Numbered from the stretch's first letter, positions 42,917 through 52,214 are shown. The stretch is DNA of 64,000 nt from JBCBGF01 sp039193455 (GCA_039193455.1 JBCCWO010000003.1:1-64000), one strand, 5' to 3'. A program made the numbers and translations. Notes: a model not told the origin generated them from the letters alone.

Positions 42917-43642
42917 CTAGACCTGAATACCCGCAAAAGCGTCGCGCAGGGCCTGGCTCCAGGCGCGGCTCATTTCCTGAAAATTCCCGTCATCGGGCTC
43001 GATCCGCCGCGCCAGCCCCACGGCAAGCTCATCCCTTGGGATCACCGTCAGGTCGAGCGGCATACCAACCGACAGGTTGGAGCGCAGCGTGGAATCCATT
43101 GATAGCAGCACCGCCTTGGTTGCATCGGCGAGCGAGGTTTCGGGCCGCACGACCCGATCAAGGATGGGTTTGCCATACTTGTGCTCACCGATCTGCAGAA
43201 ACGGCGTGTCGGCGGTGGCCTCGATAAAATTGCCTTCCGGATAGATCAGAAACATCCGCATTCCGCCGCCCTTGCGCTGACCCGCGACAATCATCGAGGC
43301 GGTCACATTCTGCGCCGCCCGGTCCATGCGCTCGGCCACATCGGCAGATATTTCGGACAGGGCGCGCCCGATGATCTGCGCCACCTGCAGCATCGTGGGC
43401 GCATGCAGGATCGAGGTGGTTGGATCAGGCTCGATATCCGTCATCGCCTCTTCAAGCCGGGCGATTGTTGTCTGCGTCACGCTCAAGCTGCCCGCCGTCA
43501 TGATCGCGATCACGCGCTCGCCCGGGCGTTCGAACACAAAGCTCTTGCGGTAGATCGCGATATTGTCGAGCCCGGCATTGGTGCGCGTATCACTGAGCAG
43601 CACCATGCCCGCATCCAGCAAAAGCCCTACGCAATAGGTCAT
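42917..43642 (-). CDS. Anbu, proteasome-type protease
   Basis: A 241-residue member of the N-terminal-nucleophile protease family (COG3484). The start MTYCVGLLLDAG puts Thr at position 2, which becomes the catalytic residue after Met removal; LLSDTRTNAGLDNI is the next signature. Anbu forms helical or ring assemblies related to HslV and the proteasome. In most bacteria it is encoded with an alpha-E protein, a transglutaminase and an ATP-grasp protein. None of these is present here. It is the first gene of the long minus-strand series. Confidence 0.88.
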   Translation of the reverse strand: MTYCVGLLLDAGMVLLSDTRTNAGLDNIAIYRKSFVFERPGERVIAIMTAGSLSVTQTTIARLEEAMTDIEPDPTTSILHAPTMLQVAQIIGRALSEISADVAERMDRAAQNVTASMIVAGQRKGGGMRMFLIYPEGNFIEATADTPFLQIGEHKYGKPILDRVVRPETSLADATKAVLLSMDSTLRSNLSVGMPLDLTVIPRDELAVGLARRIEPDDGNFQEMSRAWSQALRDAFAGIQV

Positions 43643-43815
43643 TCGGTGTCTTCCGGTCGTGTCGTTTGGGCGGAGACTAGGCGGCAGGCGAAATGAGGGC
43701 AATGGGCTGTCGCCCGGCGCGGCCCACGCGGGATCGCCCGGGCCCAGGCACGCACAGAAGTTCTTCCAAATCGCATCGCCCGCGCCCATATTCTTGTCAG
43801 AGACAGGAGACTGCC

Positions 43816-43980
43816 GTGCCCCAGACCCGCCTATTCACCCTGATTGCGCTCGTCCTCGCGGCGGGTGCCGTGACTGTGGGCATCGCGGCTCTGGCCAGCC
43901 CCATGCTCGGCACCGGCGCCGGGTTGATCAGCATCGCGTTTCTTGCGGCAGCACTTGCACTCAAGGCGTGGCCCCGGTGA
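43816..43980 (+). CDS. Small two-helix membrane protein
   Basis: Fifty-four residues, GTG start with SD AGGAGA about 6 nt ahead; two hydrophobic helices fill the protein. Its stop overlaps the DUF1638 start (GTGA), so they are coupled. No family recognised. Confidence 0.6.
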   Translation: MPQTRLFTLIALVLAAGAVTVGIAALASPMLGTGAGLISIAFLAAALALKAWPR

Positions 43981-44627
43981 TCCCGGACGATGCCGCGCTG
44001 ACCGAAACCGGACTTGCCCCAGCGCAAAGCGGGCGCGTCTTGCTCTTGGCCTGCGGGGCGCTCGCGCATGAGATAGTGGCGCTTAAGCGCACCCATGGCT
44101 GGGACCATCTCGATCTCGCCTGCCTGCCTGCGATCCTGCACAATACCCCCGACGCGATACCCACCGCCGTCGAGGCCGCCGTGGCCAAGCACCGCGCGGA
44201 CTATAGCGATATCTTCGTGGTCTACGCCGATTGCGGCACGGGCGGGCTCTTGCAGGAAAAGTGCAAGGAATTGGGGGTTCGGATGGTCGAAGGGCCCCAT
44301 TGTTATTCGTTCTTTGAAGGAAACAGTTTGTTCGCGGATCGTGCAGAATCCGAGTTCACGGCGTTTTACCTGACCGATTTCCTGGTTCGCCAGTTCGACG
44401 CCTTTGTGATCAAACCGCTCGGGCTCGACCGCCACCCCGAGCTGCGCGACATGTATTTCGGCCACTACGAGAAGCTGGTCTATCAGGCGCAGATCGACGA
44501 TCCGGACCTGACCGAAAAGGCACGGGCCTGCGCCGAGCGGCTTGGGTTGGCGTTTGAGCGGCGGTTTACCGGATATGGGGATCTTGAGGTCACGCTGCGT
44601 GGGGTGGCGGCGACCCCCTCAGCCTAG
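43977..44627 (+). CDS. DUF1638 protein
   Basis: A 216-residue soluble protein beginning at GTG 43977. RVLLLACGALAHEIVALKR and VYADCGTGGLLQEKCKELG, with conserved Cys residues, are the family core, and GPHCYSFFEGN follows. DUF1638 proteins often occur near corrinoid methyltransferases, but none is here. Function unknown. Confidence 0.85.
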   Translation: MIPDDAALTETGLAPAQSGRVLLLACGALAHEIVALKRTHGWDHLDLACLPAILHNTPDAIPTAVEAAVAKHRADYSDIFVVYADCGTGGLLQEKCKELGVRMVEGPHCYSFFEGNSLFADRAESEFTAFYLTDFLVRQFDAFVIKPLGLDRHPELRDMYFGHYEKLVYQAQIDDPDLTEKARACAERLGLAFERRFTGYGDLEVTLRGVAATPSA

Positions 44628-44725
44628 CCCACCTTGCTGACGCGGGCTGAGCAATGGCCCCCGCAATTCTTGCACCGACCCCATCCAGCCCCTATCTTCC
44701 CCGTACCAACAATCGGACACCGCCC

Positions 44726-45058
44726 ATGGATCTCGCCCTGCCTCCCAAAGTCACGCCCCGCGCGTTCGAGCGTCTGGCCGAGATCAATGCAAGCGAGGAC
44801 GCCCCAAAGGCGCTGCGCGTGGCCGTCGAAGGTGGCGGATGCTCGGGCTTTCAGTATGAGATCAAGCTTGATGAACCGTCCGACGACGACCTGATCCTCG
44901 AAGGCGATGGCCAGAAGGTCGTGGTCGACAGCGTCTCGCTACCCTTCCTGTCCAACGCCGTGATCGATTTTTCCGAGGAGTTGATCGGCGCGCGCTTTGT
45001 GATCGAGAACCCCAACGCGACCTCAAGCTGCGGCTGCGGCACCTCGTTCTCGATGTAG
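44726..45058 (+). CDS. erpA: Iron-sulfur cluster insertion protein (ErpA/IscA family)
   Basis: A 110-residue A-type carrier that passes Fe-S clusters to target enzymes. The three cluster ligands are seen: GGGCSGFQY and SCGCGTSFSM. The ATG at 44726 gives the standard length. A hairpin follows the stop by 5 nt. Confidence 0.92.
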   Translation: MDLALPPKVTPRAFERLAEINASEDAPKALRVAVEGGGCSGFQYEIKLDEPSDDDLILEGDGQKVVVDSVSLPFLSNAVIDFSEELIGARFVIENPNATSSCGCGTSFSM

Positions 45059-45063
45059 CTGGA

Positions 45064-45081
45064 CACCCCGAATGCGGGGTG
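45064..45081 (+). terminator. Hairpin after erpA
   Basis: CACCCCG-AATG-CGGGGTG, a perfect 7-bp stem with a 4-nt loop, between erpA and the PLP enzyme gene. There is no T run, so it may be a weak terminator, an RNA-end stabiliser or only a processing site. Confidence 0.4.
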
Positions 45082-45111
45082 CCACACATCCCCGATCAAC
45101 CGGGGAGCCCT

Positions 45112-46056
45112 ATGCCACACGCCGTCACCCGCAAGGATGTCGAAGACACCTATCCGATTATCGCGCCCCATGTGCGCAAGACCCCGGTCATCACCGTCGC
45201 TGCCGCGGATCTGGGTCTTGACCCGGCCCTGCCGGACATCGCGTTCAAACTTGAACAGCTGCAACACACCGGCAGCTTCAAGGCCCGCGGCGCCACGCTG
45301 AACCTCAAGACCCGCGATGTGCCCGCCGCAGGTGTCGTCGGCGCCTCGGGCGGCAATCACGGGGCCGCACTGGCCTTTGCCGCACACGCCGCCGGGGTTC
45401 CCGCCAACATCTTTGTCTTTGACTTCACCCCCGCCGCCAAGGCCGACCGCATTCGCGGCTATGGCGCGCAGGTGCACCCGGTTTCCGGCGGGTTCGACGC
45501 GCTGATGGCCGAAACAGATGCGTTCCAGGAACGCACCGGCGCCTTGCTCGTCCACGCCTTCGACCAGCCGAAAACCTTGGCTGGCCAGGGCACCGTGGCG
45601 CTTGAGTTTCTGGACCAGGCCCCGCTCGACACCCTGATCATCGCCGTGGGCGGTGGCGGGCTGATCGGTGGGATGGCGGCCTATGTCGAAGACCGCGCCA
45701 GGATCATCGCGGTAGAGCCCGAGGCCGCGCCAACGCTCTACAATGCACTCAACGCCGGCGGCCCTGTCCAGTCACCTGCGGGCGGCATCGCCGCCGACAG
45801 CCTTGGCCCCGGGCAGGTGGGCGACCTGATGTACCCGATTGCGGCAGATTTCGTGGATGAAAGCGTGCTTGTCCCCGACGACGCGATCCGCGCGGCCCGC
45901 CGCCTCTTGTGGGACAAGCTGCGCCTTGTCGTCGAACCGGGCGGCGCCACCGCGCTCGCCGCGCTGCTGTGCGGCGCCTATGTGCCCGGCGCGGGCGAAC
46001 GGTTGGGTGTGCTGCTCTGCGGCGCAAACACCGATGCGGTGGATTTCGGCGACTAG
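45112..46056 (+). CDS. Threonine/serine dehydratase family PLP enzyme
   Basis: A 314-residue fold-type II PLP enzyme. HTGSFKARGA carries the Lys that binds PLP, ASGGNHG the phosphate-side loop, and AVGGGGLIGG the glycine loop. There is no C-terminal ACT domain, so it is a catabolic-type threonine dehydratase or serine racemase rather than IlvA. The ATG at 45112 is 9 nt after CGGGGAG. Its stop overlaps the convergent DUF3592 gene by 4 nt. Confidence 0.87.
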   Translation: MPHAVTRKDVEDTYPIIAPHVRKTPVITVAAADLGLDPALPDIAFKLEQLQHTGSFKARGATLNLKTRDVPAAGVVGASGGNHGAALAFAAHAAGVPANIFVFDFTPAAKADRIRGYGAQVHPVSGGFDALMAETDAFQERTGALLVHAFDQPKTLAGQGTVALEFLDQAPLDTLIIAVGGGGLIGGMAAYVEDRARIIAVEPEAAPTLYNALNAGGPVQSPAGGIAADSLGPGQVGDLMYPIAADFVDESVLVPDDAIRAARRLLWDKLRLVVEPGGATALAALLCGAYVPGAGERLGVLLCGANTDAVDFGD

Positions 46057-46550
46057 CGGATCGACACCGGCGGCCAGAGCTTGGGCCCTTCCCAGCCTCG
46101 CGGCACCTGGCGATGGTAGTGTACCGCAAGGCCAAACCCCACCAGGGCCAATGGCAGCAGAAGGTAGGCCATCGCCGCGCGGGTGTAGTGGGGTCGCAGC
46201 GACGTGAAGTGCTTTGCCGGGTCGTCCGGCAGATACGTCACCTCGATCCGCCGCCCCACCTCGACCGGGCGATCGTAGTTGTAGGATTTGCGCATCGTCG
46301 GCGTCAGCACCCGCCCGTCCGCGGTGGTGAAGCGATAGGTGATCACCTCGGTCCGCCCGCCGCGTGTCGGCCTGTGATCGCGATAGTTGTAGGACGTTTC
46401 GACAACCGCCACGGCCGTGACACCCCGTGCCTCCAGCGCCTCTTGCACGGGCATGCGCACGACAAGGATCCAGGCCGACATACCAAGGCACAACGGCCCA
46501 ATCAGGGCGACGATGAAGAAGCGGTAGGGGACGTTGAAGAAACGGATCAT
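46053..46550 (-). CDS. DUF3592 membrane protein
   Basis: A 165-residue protein with a membrane helix near each end (about 10-30 and 125-145) and a beta-rich middle containing YRFTTADGRVLTP and VEVGRRIEVTYLPDDP, the DUF3592 pattern. Function unknown. Confidence 0.8.
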   Translation of the reverse strand: MIRFFNVPYRFFIVALIGPLCLGMSAWILVVRMPVQEALEARGVTAVAVVETSYNYRDHRPTRGGRTEVITYRFTTADGRVLTPTMRKSYNYDRPVEVGRRIEVTYLPDDPAKHFTSLRPHYTRAAMAYLLLPLALVGFGLAVHYHRQVPRGWEGPKLWPPVSIR

Positions 46551-46705
46551 CGGTCAAAGGGTTGGTGATATGCGGTCCGCTGCAGCCAAACACCAAACTA
46601 TGGCGATTGTGCGCCGACGCTGCGCCCGTTTCACCGCCGCGCACCGCTTGTGTCCGCCTGCCCGCCCGTGCGACAAGACAGGCCACGCCGCAAAGGGCCC
46701 GTCGC

Positions 46706-47485
46706 ATGAAAATCGCCACCTTCAACATCAACGGAATCAAGGCGCGCGCGCAGGCCCTGCCCGACTGGCTGGACGAGGCGCAGCCCGATGTCGCGCTGCT
46801 GCAAGAGATCAAGTCGGTAGACGAAAACTTCCCGCGCGAGATGTTCGAAGACCGCGGCTACAACGTTGAAACCCATGGGCAAAAGTCGTTCAACGGGGTG
46901 GCGATCCTGTCCAAGCTCCCGCTCGAAGACGTCGTGCGCGGCCTGCCCGGCGATCCGGACGACGCACAGGCGCGCTGGATCGAGGCCACGGTGGTGGGCA
47001 AGCGGGCGGTCCGGATCTGCGGGCTTTACCTGCCCAACGGCAATCCCGCGCCCGGGCCGAAATACGACTACAAACTTGCCTGGATGGAGCGGCTTTATGA
47101 CCGCGCCCGCGACCTCTTGAGCGCAGAGGAACCGGCGTTGATGGCGGGCGATTACAACGTGATCCCGCAAGATGAGGATGCCGCCCGCCCCGAGGCCTGG
47201 CACAAGGACGCGCTCGCCCTGCCCGCCTCGCGCGCCGCGTTTCGCAAGATCGTGAACCTGGGCTTCACCGAAGCGTTCCGCGCACGCACCTCAGGGCCCG
47301 GGCACTACAGCTTCTGGGACTATCAAGCGGGCGCGTGGGATCGCAACGACGGCATTCGCATCGATCACTTCCTGCTCAGCCCGCAATGCGCCGACCTGCT
47401 GGTCGATTGCCGGATCGATGCAGACGTGCGCGGCCGGGAAAAGCCCTCGGACCACGTCCCGGTCTGGGTTGAGCTTGATGCCTGA
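46706..47485 (+). CDS. xthA: Exodeoxyribonuclease III
   Basis: A 259-residue base-excision repair enzyme: AP endonuclease and 3' exonuclease. FNINGIKAR, LLQEIKS, GLYLPNGNP, MAGDYNVIP and the end SDHVPVWVEL are the full XthA motif set, holding metal-binding Glu, Asp, Asn and the catalytic His. The ATG at 46706 fits the family length. Confidence 0.95.
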   Translation: MKIATFNINGIKARAQALPDWLDEAQPDVALLQEIKSVDENFPREMFEDRGYNVETHGQKSFNGVAILSKLPLEDVVRGLPGDPDDAQARWIEATVVGKRAVRICGLYLPNGNPAPGPKYDYKLAWMERLYDRARDLLSAEEPALMAGDYNVIPQDEDAARPEAWHKDALALPASRAAFRKIVNLGFTEAFRARTSGPGHYSFWDYQAGAWDRNDGIRIDHFLLSPQCADLLVDCRIDADVRGREKPSDHVPVWVELDA

Positions 47486-47493
47486 CCGCCCCG

Positions 47494-47515
47494 CCCTCCC
47501 CTAGACGAGGGAGGG
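47494..47515. terminator. Hairpin between convergent xthA and DUF2807 genes
   Basis: CCCTCCC-N8-GGGAGGG, a 7-bp stem placed midway in the 45-nt convergent gap. It would fold in both transcripts, but neither strand has a T run. Confidence 0.4.
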
Positions 47516-47530
47516 AGAGGCGGCAAAGCC

Positions 47531-48232
47531 CTAGCGCATCATCGCCAGATCGCCGCCCGACGACATCTCTTCCCGCGTCACGCGCGGGCTGCCGGTGATG
47601 TCGATATCCGACCCGCTCGACGCCTTTGCGGCCAGCACATCGGTGACATGCGCATCCACATCCGCCCCGCTCGAGGTGCGGATCTCAGCCGTCGCGCACA
47701 CCATGTCTTCCGCATCAACCTGGCTGCCGGACGATGCGCGCACCGATAACTGGTCGCAGGACCCGCTGATGGTGATTTCCGCCCCCGAAGACGCCCGCAA
47801 TGACAGGTCTGAGGGTGTCAGATCGTCAAGATCCACGTCGCTGCCCGAACTGGCCTTGACCGTCAGCTGATCGGTGACCCGGCCCGACACGTCGAACTCG
47901 GCACCCGAACTGGCCTCGATCCCGTCCAGCGTTGGCAAGCCGACCGTCACCTCATAGCGATCGGCCAGCCCCCAGAGAAAAATGCTCGACCCCCGGCGCG
48001 AAATCTTGAGCGTGTCACCCATCTGCCGGATCTCGACCCGCCTCAGCAAGCGTTGGCGATTGGCGGTGGCCGTGACCTGATAATCTTCGCCCGCGACCAC
48101 GGTGACGTGCACGCCGCGATCCGCTTCGATGCTGGAGAACTTCTTGTAGTCATAGCTGTTTGACGCGGCAAGCGCGGGGACAACAAGGCCCAGGGCAATG
48201 GCGCTGGCGGTGAGGGGAATGGAATTTTGCAT
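47531..48232 (-). CDS. Exported head GIN domain protein (DUF2807)
   Basis: A 233-residue protein with a signal peptide (IALGLVVPALAAS). The body is a beta-helix-like repeat: the motif A/T-S-S-G recurs about every 20 residues (EASSGAEF, KASSGSDV, RASSGAEI, RASSGSQV, RTSSGADV, KASSGSDI), six times. Such DUF2807 proteins are envelope or surface proteins of unknown role. Confidence 0.85.
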   Translation of the reverse strand: MQNSIPLTASAIALGLVVPALAASNSYDYKKFSSIEADRGVHVTVVAGEDYQVTATANRQRLLRRVEIRQMGDTLKISRRGSSIFLWGLADRYEVTVGLPTLDGIEASSGAEFDVSGRVTDQLTVKASSGSDVDLDDLTPSDLSLRASSGAEITISGSCDQLSVRASSGSQVDAEDMVCATAEIRTSSGADVDAHVTDVLAAKASSGSDIDITGSPRVTREEMSSGGDLAMMR

Positions 48233-48375
48233 GGGATCGCTCTCTCTCGTGACACCACAATGTTATGTGAATTAACTTTACATTCAACCCTTCGAGAGCG
48301 ACTTTTTGCAGCTTGCCTTCAAAAAGACATGATTTGACGCAGGCCCCCAACCTCGCGCAGACTATCCGCGCTGCC

Positions 48376-48687
48376 ATGAGACCATTTGCTATCGCCCTTT
48401 TTGCCGCGACGTTTGTCGCCGTGCCCCAGGCCTATGCGGCCTGCGGGATACCCGGTGCCAAGTGCCTGTCAGCGCCGGAGCGTGCCAAGATCAAACGCTA
48501 CGAGATCGGTGAAACCCTGCCCCGCGGCAAGTATCAGGTCCTCCTGAACACCGAATATTACGGGCTTCCCGCGACAGACGGATCTTTCTGGTATTTCAAG
48601 GTTGACCGCCGCGTTCTTAAAGTCGCGCCAAACACCATGGTTGTGCTGGCCGACGTCACCCGCGACGCCTCGCGCGCGGTCTGGTAG
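48376..48687 (+). CDS. RcnB-like exported protein
   Basis: About 103 residues with a signal peptide (IALFAATFVAVPQAYA) followed by two Cys. The segment RYEIGETLPRGKYQVL with a later YYGLPATDGSFWYFKVDRRVL resembles the RcnB family linked to nickel/cobalt balance. Similarity is by pattern only, and a metal role is not shown. The start was set to give the signal peptide. Confidence 0.6.
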   Translation: MRPFAIALFAATFVAVPQAYAACGIPGAKCLSAPERAKIKRYEIGETLPRGKYQVLLNTEYYGLPATDGSFWYFKVDRRVLKVAPNTMVVLADVTRDASRAVW

Positions 48688-48690
48688 GCC

Positions 48691-49596
48691 CTACACCGCC
48701 CCGTCAAACAGCGCGGCGATCCGTGGCGCCGCGGCTTCGACCATGCGCCGCCCCTCGGTGATGGCCTCGTCCGCCCGGTCGAACTCCATGGCAAAGATCT
48801 TGTCCGCAAGATCGGCCTCAAGCAACAGATCCGGCGGATCATCCGACAGCCGCGCCCGCGTCAGCCCGTCCATCATGATCTCAACCGTCGCAGTGATCAC
48901 CGTCGCATAGCCAGGTCCGCGCGGCTCTGGCGCCGATCCAGCCGGCCCCAGACCAAAAACATCAGGCAGCCTGTCACGCCAACCGGCCATCAGCGCAGGC
49001 CAGCCCGCCCCCTCGGTCGGGTGCCAGATCACCCCATCAGGATGGGCATTTGCGTCCACACCGATGACCACATCGGCGCCCATCGCCTTACACACCGACA
49101 CCGGAACCGGGTTCACAAGCCCGCCATCAAGGTACCAGGCCCCGTCAATCCGGGCGGGGCTCAGCGCACCTGGCAAGGCGGCAGACGCCCGCACGGCCCG
49201 ACCCACGGGCCCGCTGTCAAAGCACACCTCCTGGCCAGTGCCCATATCGCAGGCGACAGCGGCAAAGGGCAGCGGCAGTTCTTCGATCAGGTCGGGCACG
49301 TCCAGCTCTTTAAATACCGTCTCAATCGCCCCGCCCTCGATCAGGCCACCGTTGGACAAGCGCACATCCATCAGCCGCAACAGCATGCCGCGCGACAGGC
49401 CCAGCGCCCATTCTTCCAGCGCATCAAGCTTGCCTGCCGCATAGATCGCACCGACGATTGAGCCCATCGAAGTGCCCGCAACCACATCGGGCCGCAGCCC
49501 CATCTCTTCGAGGGCCCGCAAGACGCCCACATGGCACCAGCCGCGGGCACCGCCGGCCCCAAGGGCCAGACCGAGTTTCAAAGAAGATTGGGACAT
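48691..49596 (-). CDS. Patatin-like phospholipase (RssA-like)
   Basis: A 301-residue lipid acyl hydrolase. GAGGARGWCHVG forms the oxyanion loop, GTSMGS holds the catalytic Ser, and YLDGGLVNPVP contains the Asp of the dyad. No signal peptide. It belongs to the RssA/YchK branch. ATG 49596 fits the family; the longer open frame has no supporting homology. Confidence 0.9.
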   Translation of the reverse strand: MSQSSLKLGLALGAGGARGWCHVGVLRALEEMGLRPDVVAGTSMGSIVGAIYAAGKLDALEEWALGLSRGMLLRLMDVRLSNGGLIEGGAIETVFKELDVPDLIEELPLPFAAVACDMGTGQEVCFDSGPVGRAVRASAALPGALSPARIDGAWYLDGGLVNPVPVSVCKAMGADVVIGVDANAHPDGVIWHPTEGAGWPALMAGWRDRLPDVFGLGPAGSAPEPRGPGYATVITATVEIMMDGLTRARLSDDPPDLLLEADLADKIFAMEFDRADEAITEGRRMVEAAAPRIAALFDGAV

Positions 49597-49699
49597 CGAA
49601 AACCAAGCAGCAACGAACGCAACCAGTCTAATGCGCGTGGTTGGGCGCGCCAAGATGGCGACCATAGTTTCGCCACAGGTCAGCGTTAATGGGTTGGGG

Positions 49700-50173
49700 A
49701 TGACGACTGCATATTCTTCCCCCGCCGATCCAAACCCACTGCGCTCTGTGGGCTTCTGGGCGCTTGTTTCAGGCGCGCTGGCGCTCGTCTTCGTGTTCGT
49801 GGTGATCCTTGGCCCGTCGATGCAGACACAGCCATCGGTCGGAACACAAATCGGCGAAATCGCAGGCGAGATCAAACGCTCAGCCTGGCGGTCGTTCTTA
49901 GGGCTGGAACAGCCCGCGCCCGAGCCTGTTAAGCCCACTCTCCTCGACTATCTCGGCTTCGTGCCGCCGATTCTGGGCGGTTTGGCCGTCGTACTTGGCG
50001 TTATTTCGGCCGTTCGGGGTGAGAACTGGCGCTACGTCGTCTATGGCTCGACCATGGGTGGATCGGCGATCCTGTTCTACTTTTTCTGGTGGGTCGCCTT
50101 GCTGGTGGCGGGCGTCGTCCTGCTGGTCGCGATTATCGAGAATATCGGGGACATCTTCAGCTTTGGCGGGTGA
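49700..50173 (+). CDS. Membrane protein of unknown function
   Basis: About 157 residues with three hydrophobic segments: near 20-40, 78-98 and 112-145. The start is uncertain: ATG 49700 (MTTAYSSPADP) was preferred; 49655 and 49631 are also open. It is divergent from the patatin gene. No family recognised. Confidence 0.6.
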   Translation: MTTAYSSPADPNPLRSVGFWALVSGALALVFVFVVILGPSMQTQPSVGTQIGEIAGEIKRSAWRSFLGLEQPAPEPVKPTLLDYLGFVPPILGGLAVVLGVISAVRGENWRYVVYGSTMGGSAILFYFFWWVALLVAGVVLLVAIIENIGDIFSFGG

Positions 50174-50191
50174 GGATAGGCGCGTATCGCG

Positions 50192-50362
50192 TCACGGGCC
50201 GTTCAGAACGCCAATTCCGACAGGGCGATAGCCCGCGCTCACATCGAAACCGGATCCCGTCGCATCCCGGAAGACGGGGATAACGCCCCTGCCGATCCAA
50301 CCTCGGGCCCCGGTCTGGCACCGCCCGCATCGCCGTTCCCCAAAGCCACGGACGCCCACCAT
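50192..50362 (-). CDS. Possible small protein in the 277-nt gap
   Basis: An open frame of 56 codons ending VFRDATGSGFDVSAGYRPVG then IGVLNGP, which looks protein-like, and lying 18 nt after a convergent gene. AGGAG occurs about 12 nt before the ATG, too far for a good SD. No known family. The frame continues upstream into the opposite strand of the CorC gene. It may be a real small gene, a remnant or chance. Confidence 0.25.
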   Translation of the reverse strand: MVGVRGFGERRCGRCQTGARGWIGRGVIPVFRDATGSGFDVSAGYRPVGIGVLNGP

Positions 50363-50450
50363 CCGCGCCCCGCTCCTTGCCTGCGGGCCAATTGATCCAA
50401 TATGACGACCCGGACCCTTTGTTAGCACCCTAACCTCAAACGGATACACC

Positions 50451-51731
50451 ATGGAAACCGGCCTTTGGATCACGGCCCTTGTCATCGTCACCCTGCTTTT
50501 CGCCTCGGCCTTCTTTTCAGGCAGCGAAACCGCGCTAACCGCCGCTTCACGCGGTAAGCTGCACGCCCGCGCCGACAAGGGATCGAAGGGGGCTGGCCTT
50601 GCGCTGCGCCTGCTCGACGACACCGAAAGCCTGATCGGCGCGATCCTGTTGGGCAATAACCTCATGAACATCCTCGCCGCCTCGCTGGCGACGGTGTTCT
50701 TCACGCGCCTCTTCGGCGAAGGCGGCGTGGCCTATGCCACGCTGGTGATGACCGCACTTGTGGTGATCTTTGCCGAGGTTCTGCCCAAGACCTACGCCAT
50801 CACCAATGCAGAGACGGCAAGCACGCGCGTCGCGCCAATCATCGCCGTGGTGATCCGGGTCTTTGCGCCCATCGTGGCCTTTGTCCGCTACATCGTGCGC
50901 GCCGCTCTGGGCCTGATCGGGGTGCAGGTCGAGGCGGGCACCAACATCCTGGCCGTGCGCGAAGAGATCGAGGGCGCGATCACACTGGGCCATTCCGAAG
51001 GCGCGGTGGAAAAGGAACATCGCGACCGTCTGCTGGGCGCGCTCGACCTTGGCGACCGCTCGGTCGAAGAGATTATGCTCCACCGCAGCCAGATCGAAAT
51101 GATCGACGCCAGCCTCAGCGCGCGCGAAATGGTCGAGCTTTGCCTGAAATCACCCCATACGCGTCTGCCGATCTTCAAAGACGACCCCGAAAACATCGTC
51201 GGGCTGATCCACGCCAAGGACCTCTTGCGCGCGATCTACAAGCTTCAGGCCGAGGGCGGCCTGGACCCGCTTGCCGATTTCGACATCATGGGCATCGCGA
51301 TGAAGCCTTACTTTGTGCCTGAAACCACGACGCTCGACGACCAGATGCGCGAGTTTCTGCGCCGCCACACCCACTTTGCGCTGGTGGTGGACGAATACGG
51401 CGCGCTGCAAGGTCTGATCACGCTTGAGGATATCCTGGAAGAGATTGTGGGCGAGATCACCGACGAATTTGACGTTGATGCCGAACACCCCGTGCGGCGC
51501 ACCGACGGGGGCGCCTATCTGATCGATGGCGCCATGACGATCCGCGATCTCAACCGCGCAAACGATTGGTCACTGCCCGACGATGAGGCGAACACCGTCG
51601 CGGGCCTCGTCATCCACGAGGCGCAGACGATTCCGACCCAGGGGCAGGTGTTCTCATTCCACGGCTTCCGGTTCGAGGTCATGGCCCGCAAGGACAACCG
51701 GATCACCCGGCTTAAAGTGCGCGAGCTTTGA
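50451..51731 (+). CDS. CorC/HlyC family transporter (CNNM domain with CBS pair)
   Basis: A 426-residue membrane protein. Residues 1-190 are the DUF21/CNNM membrane domain with ASAFFSGSETALTAASR. Two CBS domains (about 205-330, with DEYGALQGLITLEDILEEIVG) and a C-terminal CorC_HlyC domain follow (to residue 426). Members move magnesium or control its efflux. Single gene; the convergent YgjV-like gene begins at the next base. Confidence 0.92.
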   Translation: METGLWITALVIVTLLFASAFFSGSETALTAASRGKLHARADKGSKGAGLALRLLDDTESLIGAILLGNNLMNILAASLATVFFTRLFGEGGVAYATLVMTALVVIFAEVLPKTYAITNAETASTRVAPIIAVVIRVFAPIVAFVRYIVRAALGLIGVQVEAGTNILAVREEIEGAITLGHSEGAVEKEHRDRLLGALDLGDRSVEEIMLHRSQIEMIDASLSAREMVELCLKSPHTRLPIFKDDPENIVGLIHAKDLLRAIYKLQAEGGLDPLADFDIMGIAMKPYFVPETTTLDDQMREFLRRHTHFALVVDEYGALQGLITLEDILEEIVGEITDEFDVDAEHPVRRTDGGAYLIDGAMTIRDLNRANDWSLPDDEANTVAGLVIHEAQTIPTQGQVFSFHGFRFEVMARKDNRITRLKVREL

Positions 51732-52061
51732 TCACCGGCCCCCGGCCCGGCCAAACACCGCCCAGACATGCGGGTCGATGGCCAGATCGCGCTGAAACCG
51801 CGCCCGTTCATCCGGCGTCATCTGCAGGTCCACCGACCGGACGCGCCGGAGTTTAAGCTGCGCCAGCCGCACGACGTTCAGCGGCAACAGGATCGCATGC
51901 AGGATCAGGATCGGCCACAGCCAGACCATCAGCGCATATATGATGAACAGCAGGTTCGACACGATGGCGTAGCTGCGCAGGAAAACGTCTTCCTTGGCGT
52001 AAAACGCCAGGATCACAAAGGCGCCTGCGGCAATACCAATAAGATCCGAAATGGTTAACAT
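51732..52061 (-). CDS. YgjV-like inner-membrane protein
   Basis: A 109-residue protein with three hydrophobic stretches, beginning MLTISDLIGIAAGAFVILAF, and a cytoplasmic tail with LQMTPDERARF. The pattern is that of the YgjV family, function unknown. The open frame extends 350 codons further upstream, but that part is antisense to LysE and another transporter gene and is not coding. Confidence 0.75.
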   Translation of the reverse strand: MLTISDLIGIAAGAFVILAFYAKEDVFLRSYAIVSNLLFIIYALMVWLWPILILHAILLPLNVVRLAQLKLRRVRSVDLQMTPDERARFQRDLAIDPHVWAVFGRAGGR

Positions 52062-52214
52062 CAGCGTCGCACAAATCCGTGGGGGTCGGATGCGCCAAGG
52101 GTGGCGAAGGCCTGCCGTTAGGTAAACCAAAAAACCCGTTAAACTTTGACGCTCTTGCACGCCGGGTCCGGTTGTGGGCTTGATGGCCCCTGACCCGCCA
52201 CCCGGAGAGAGCCC

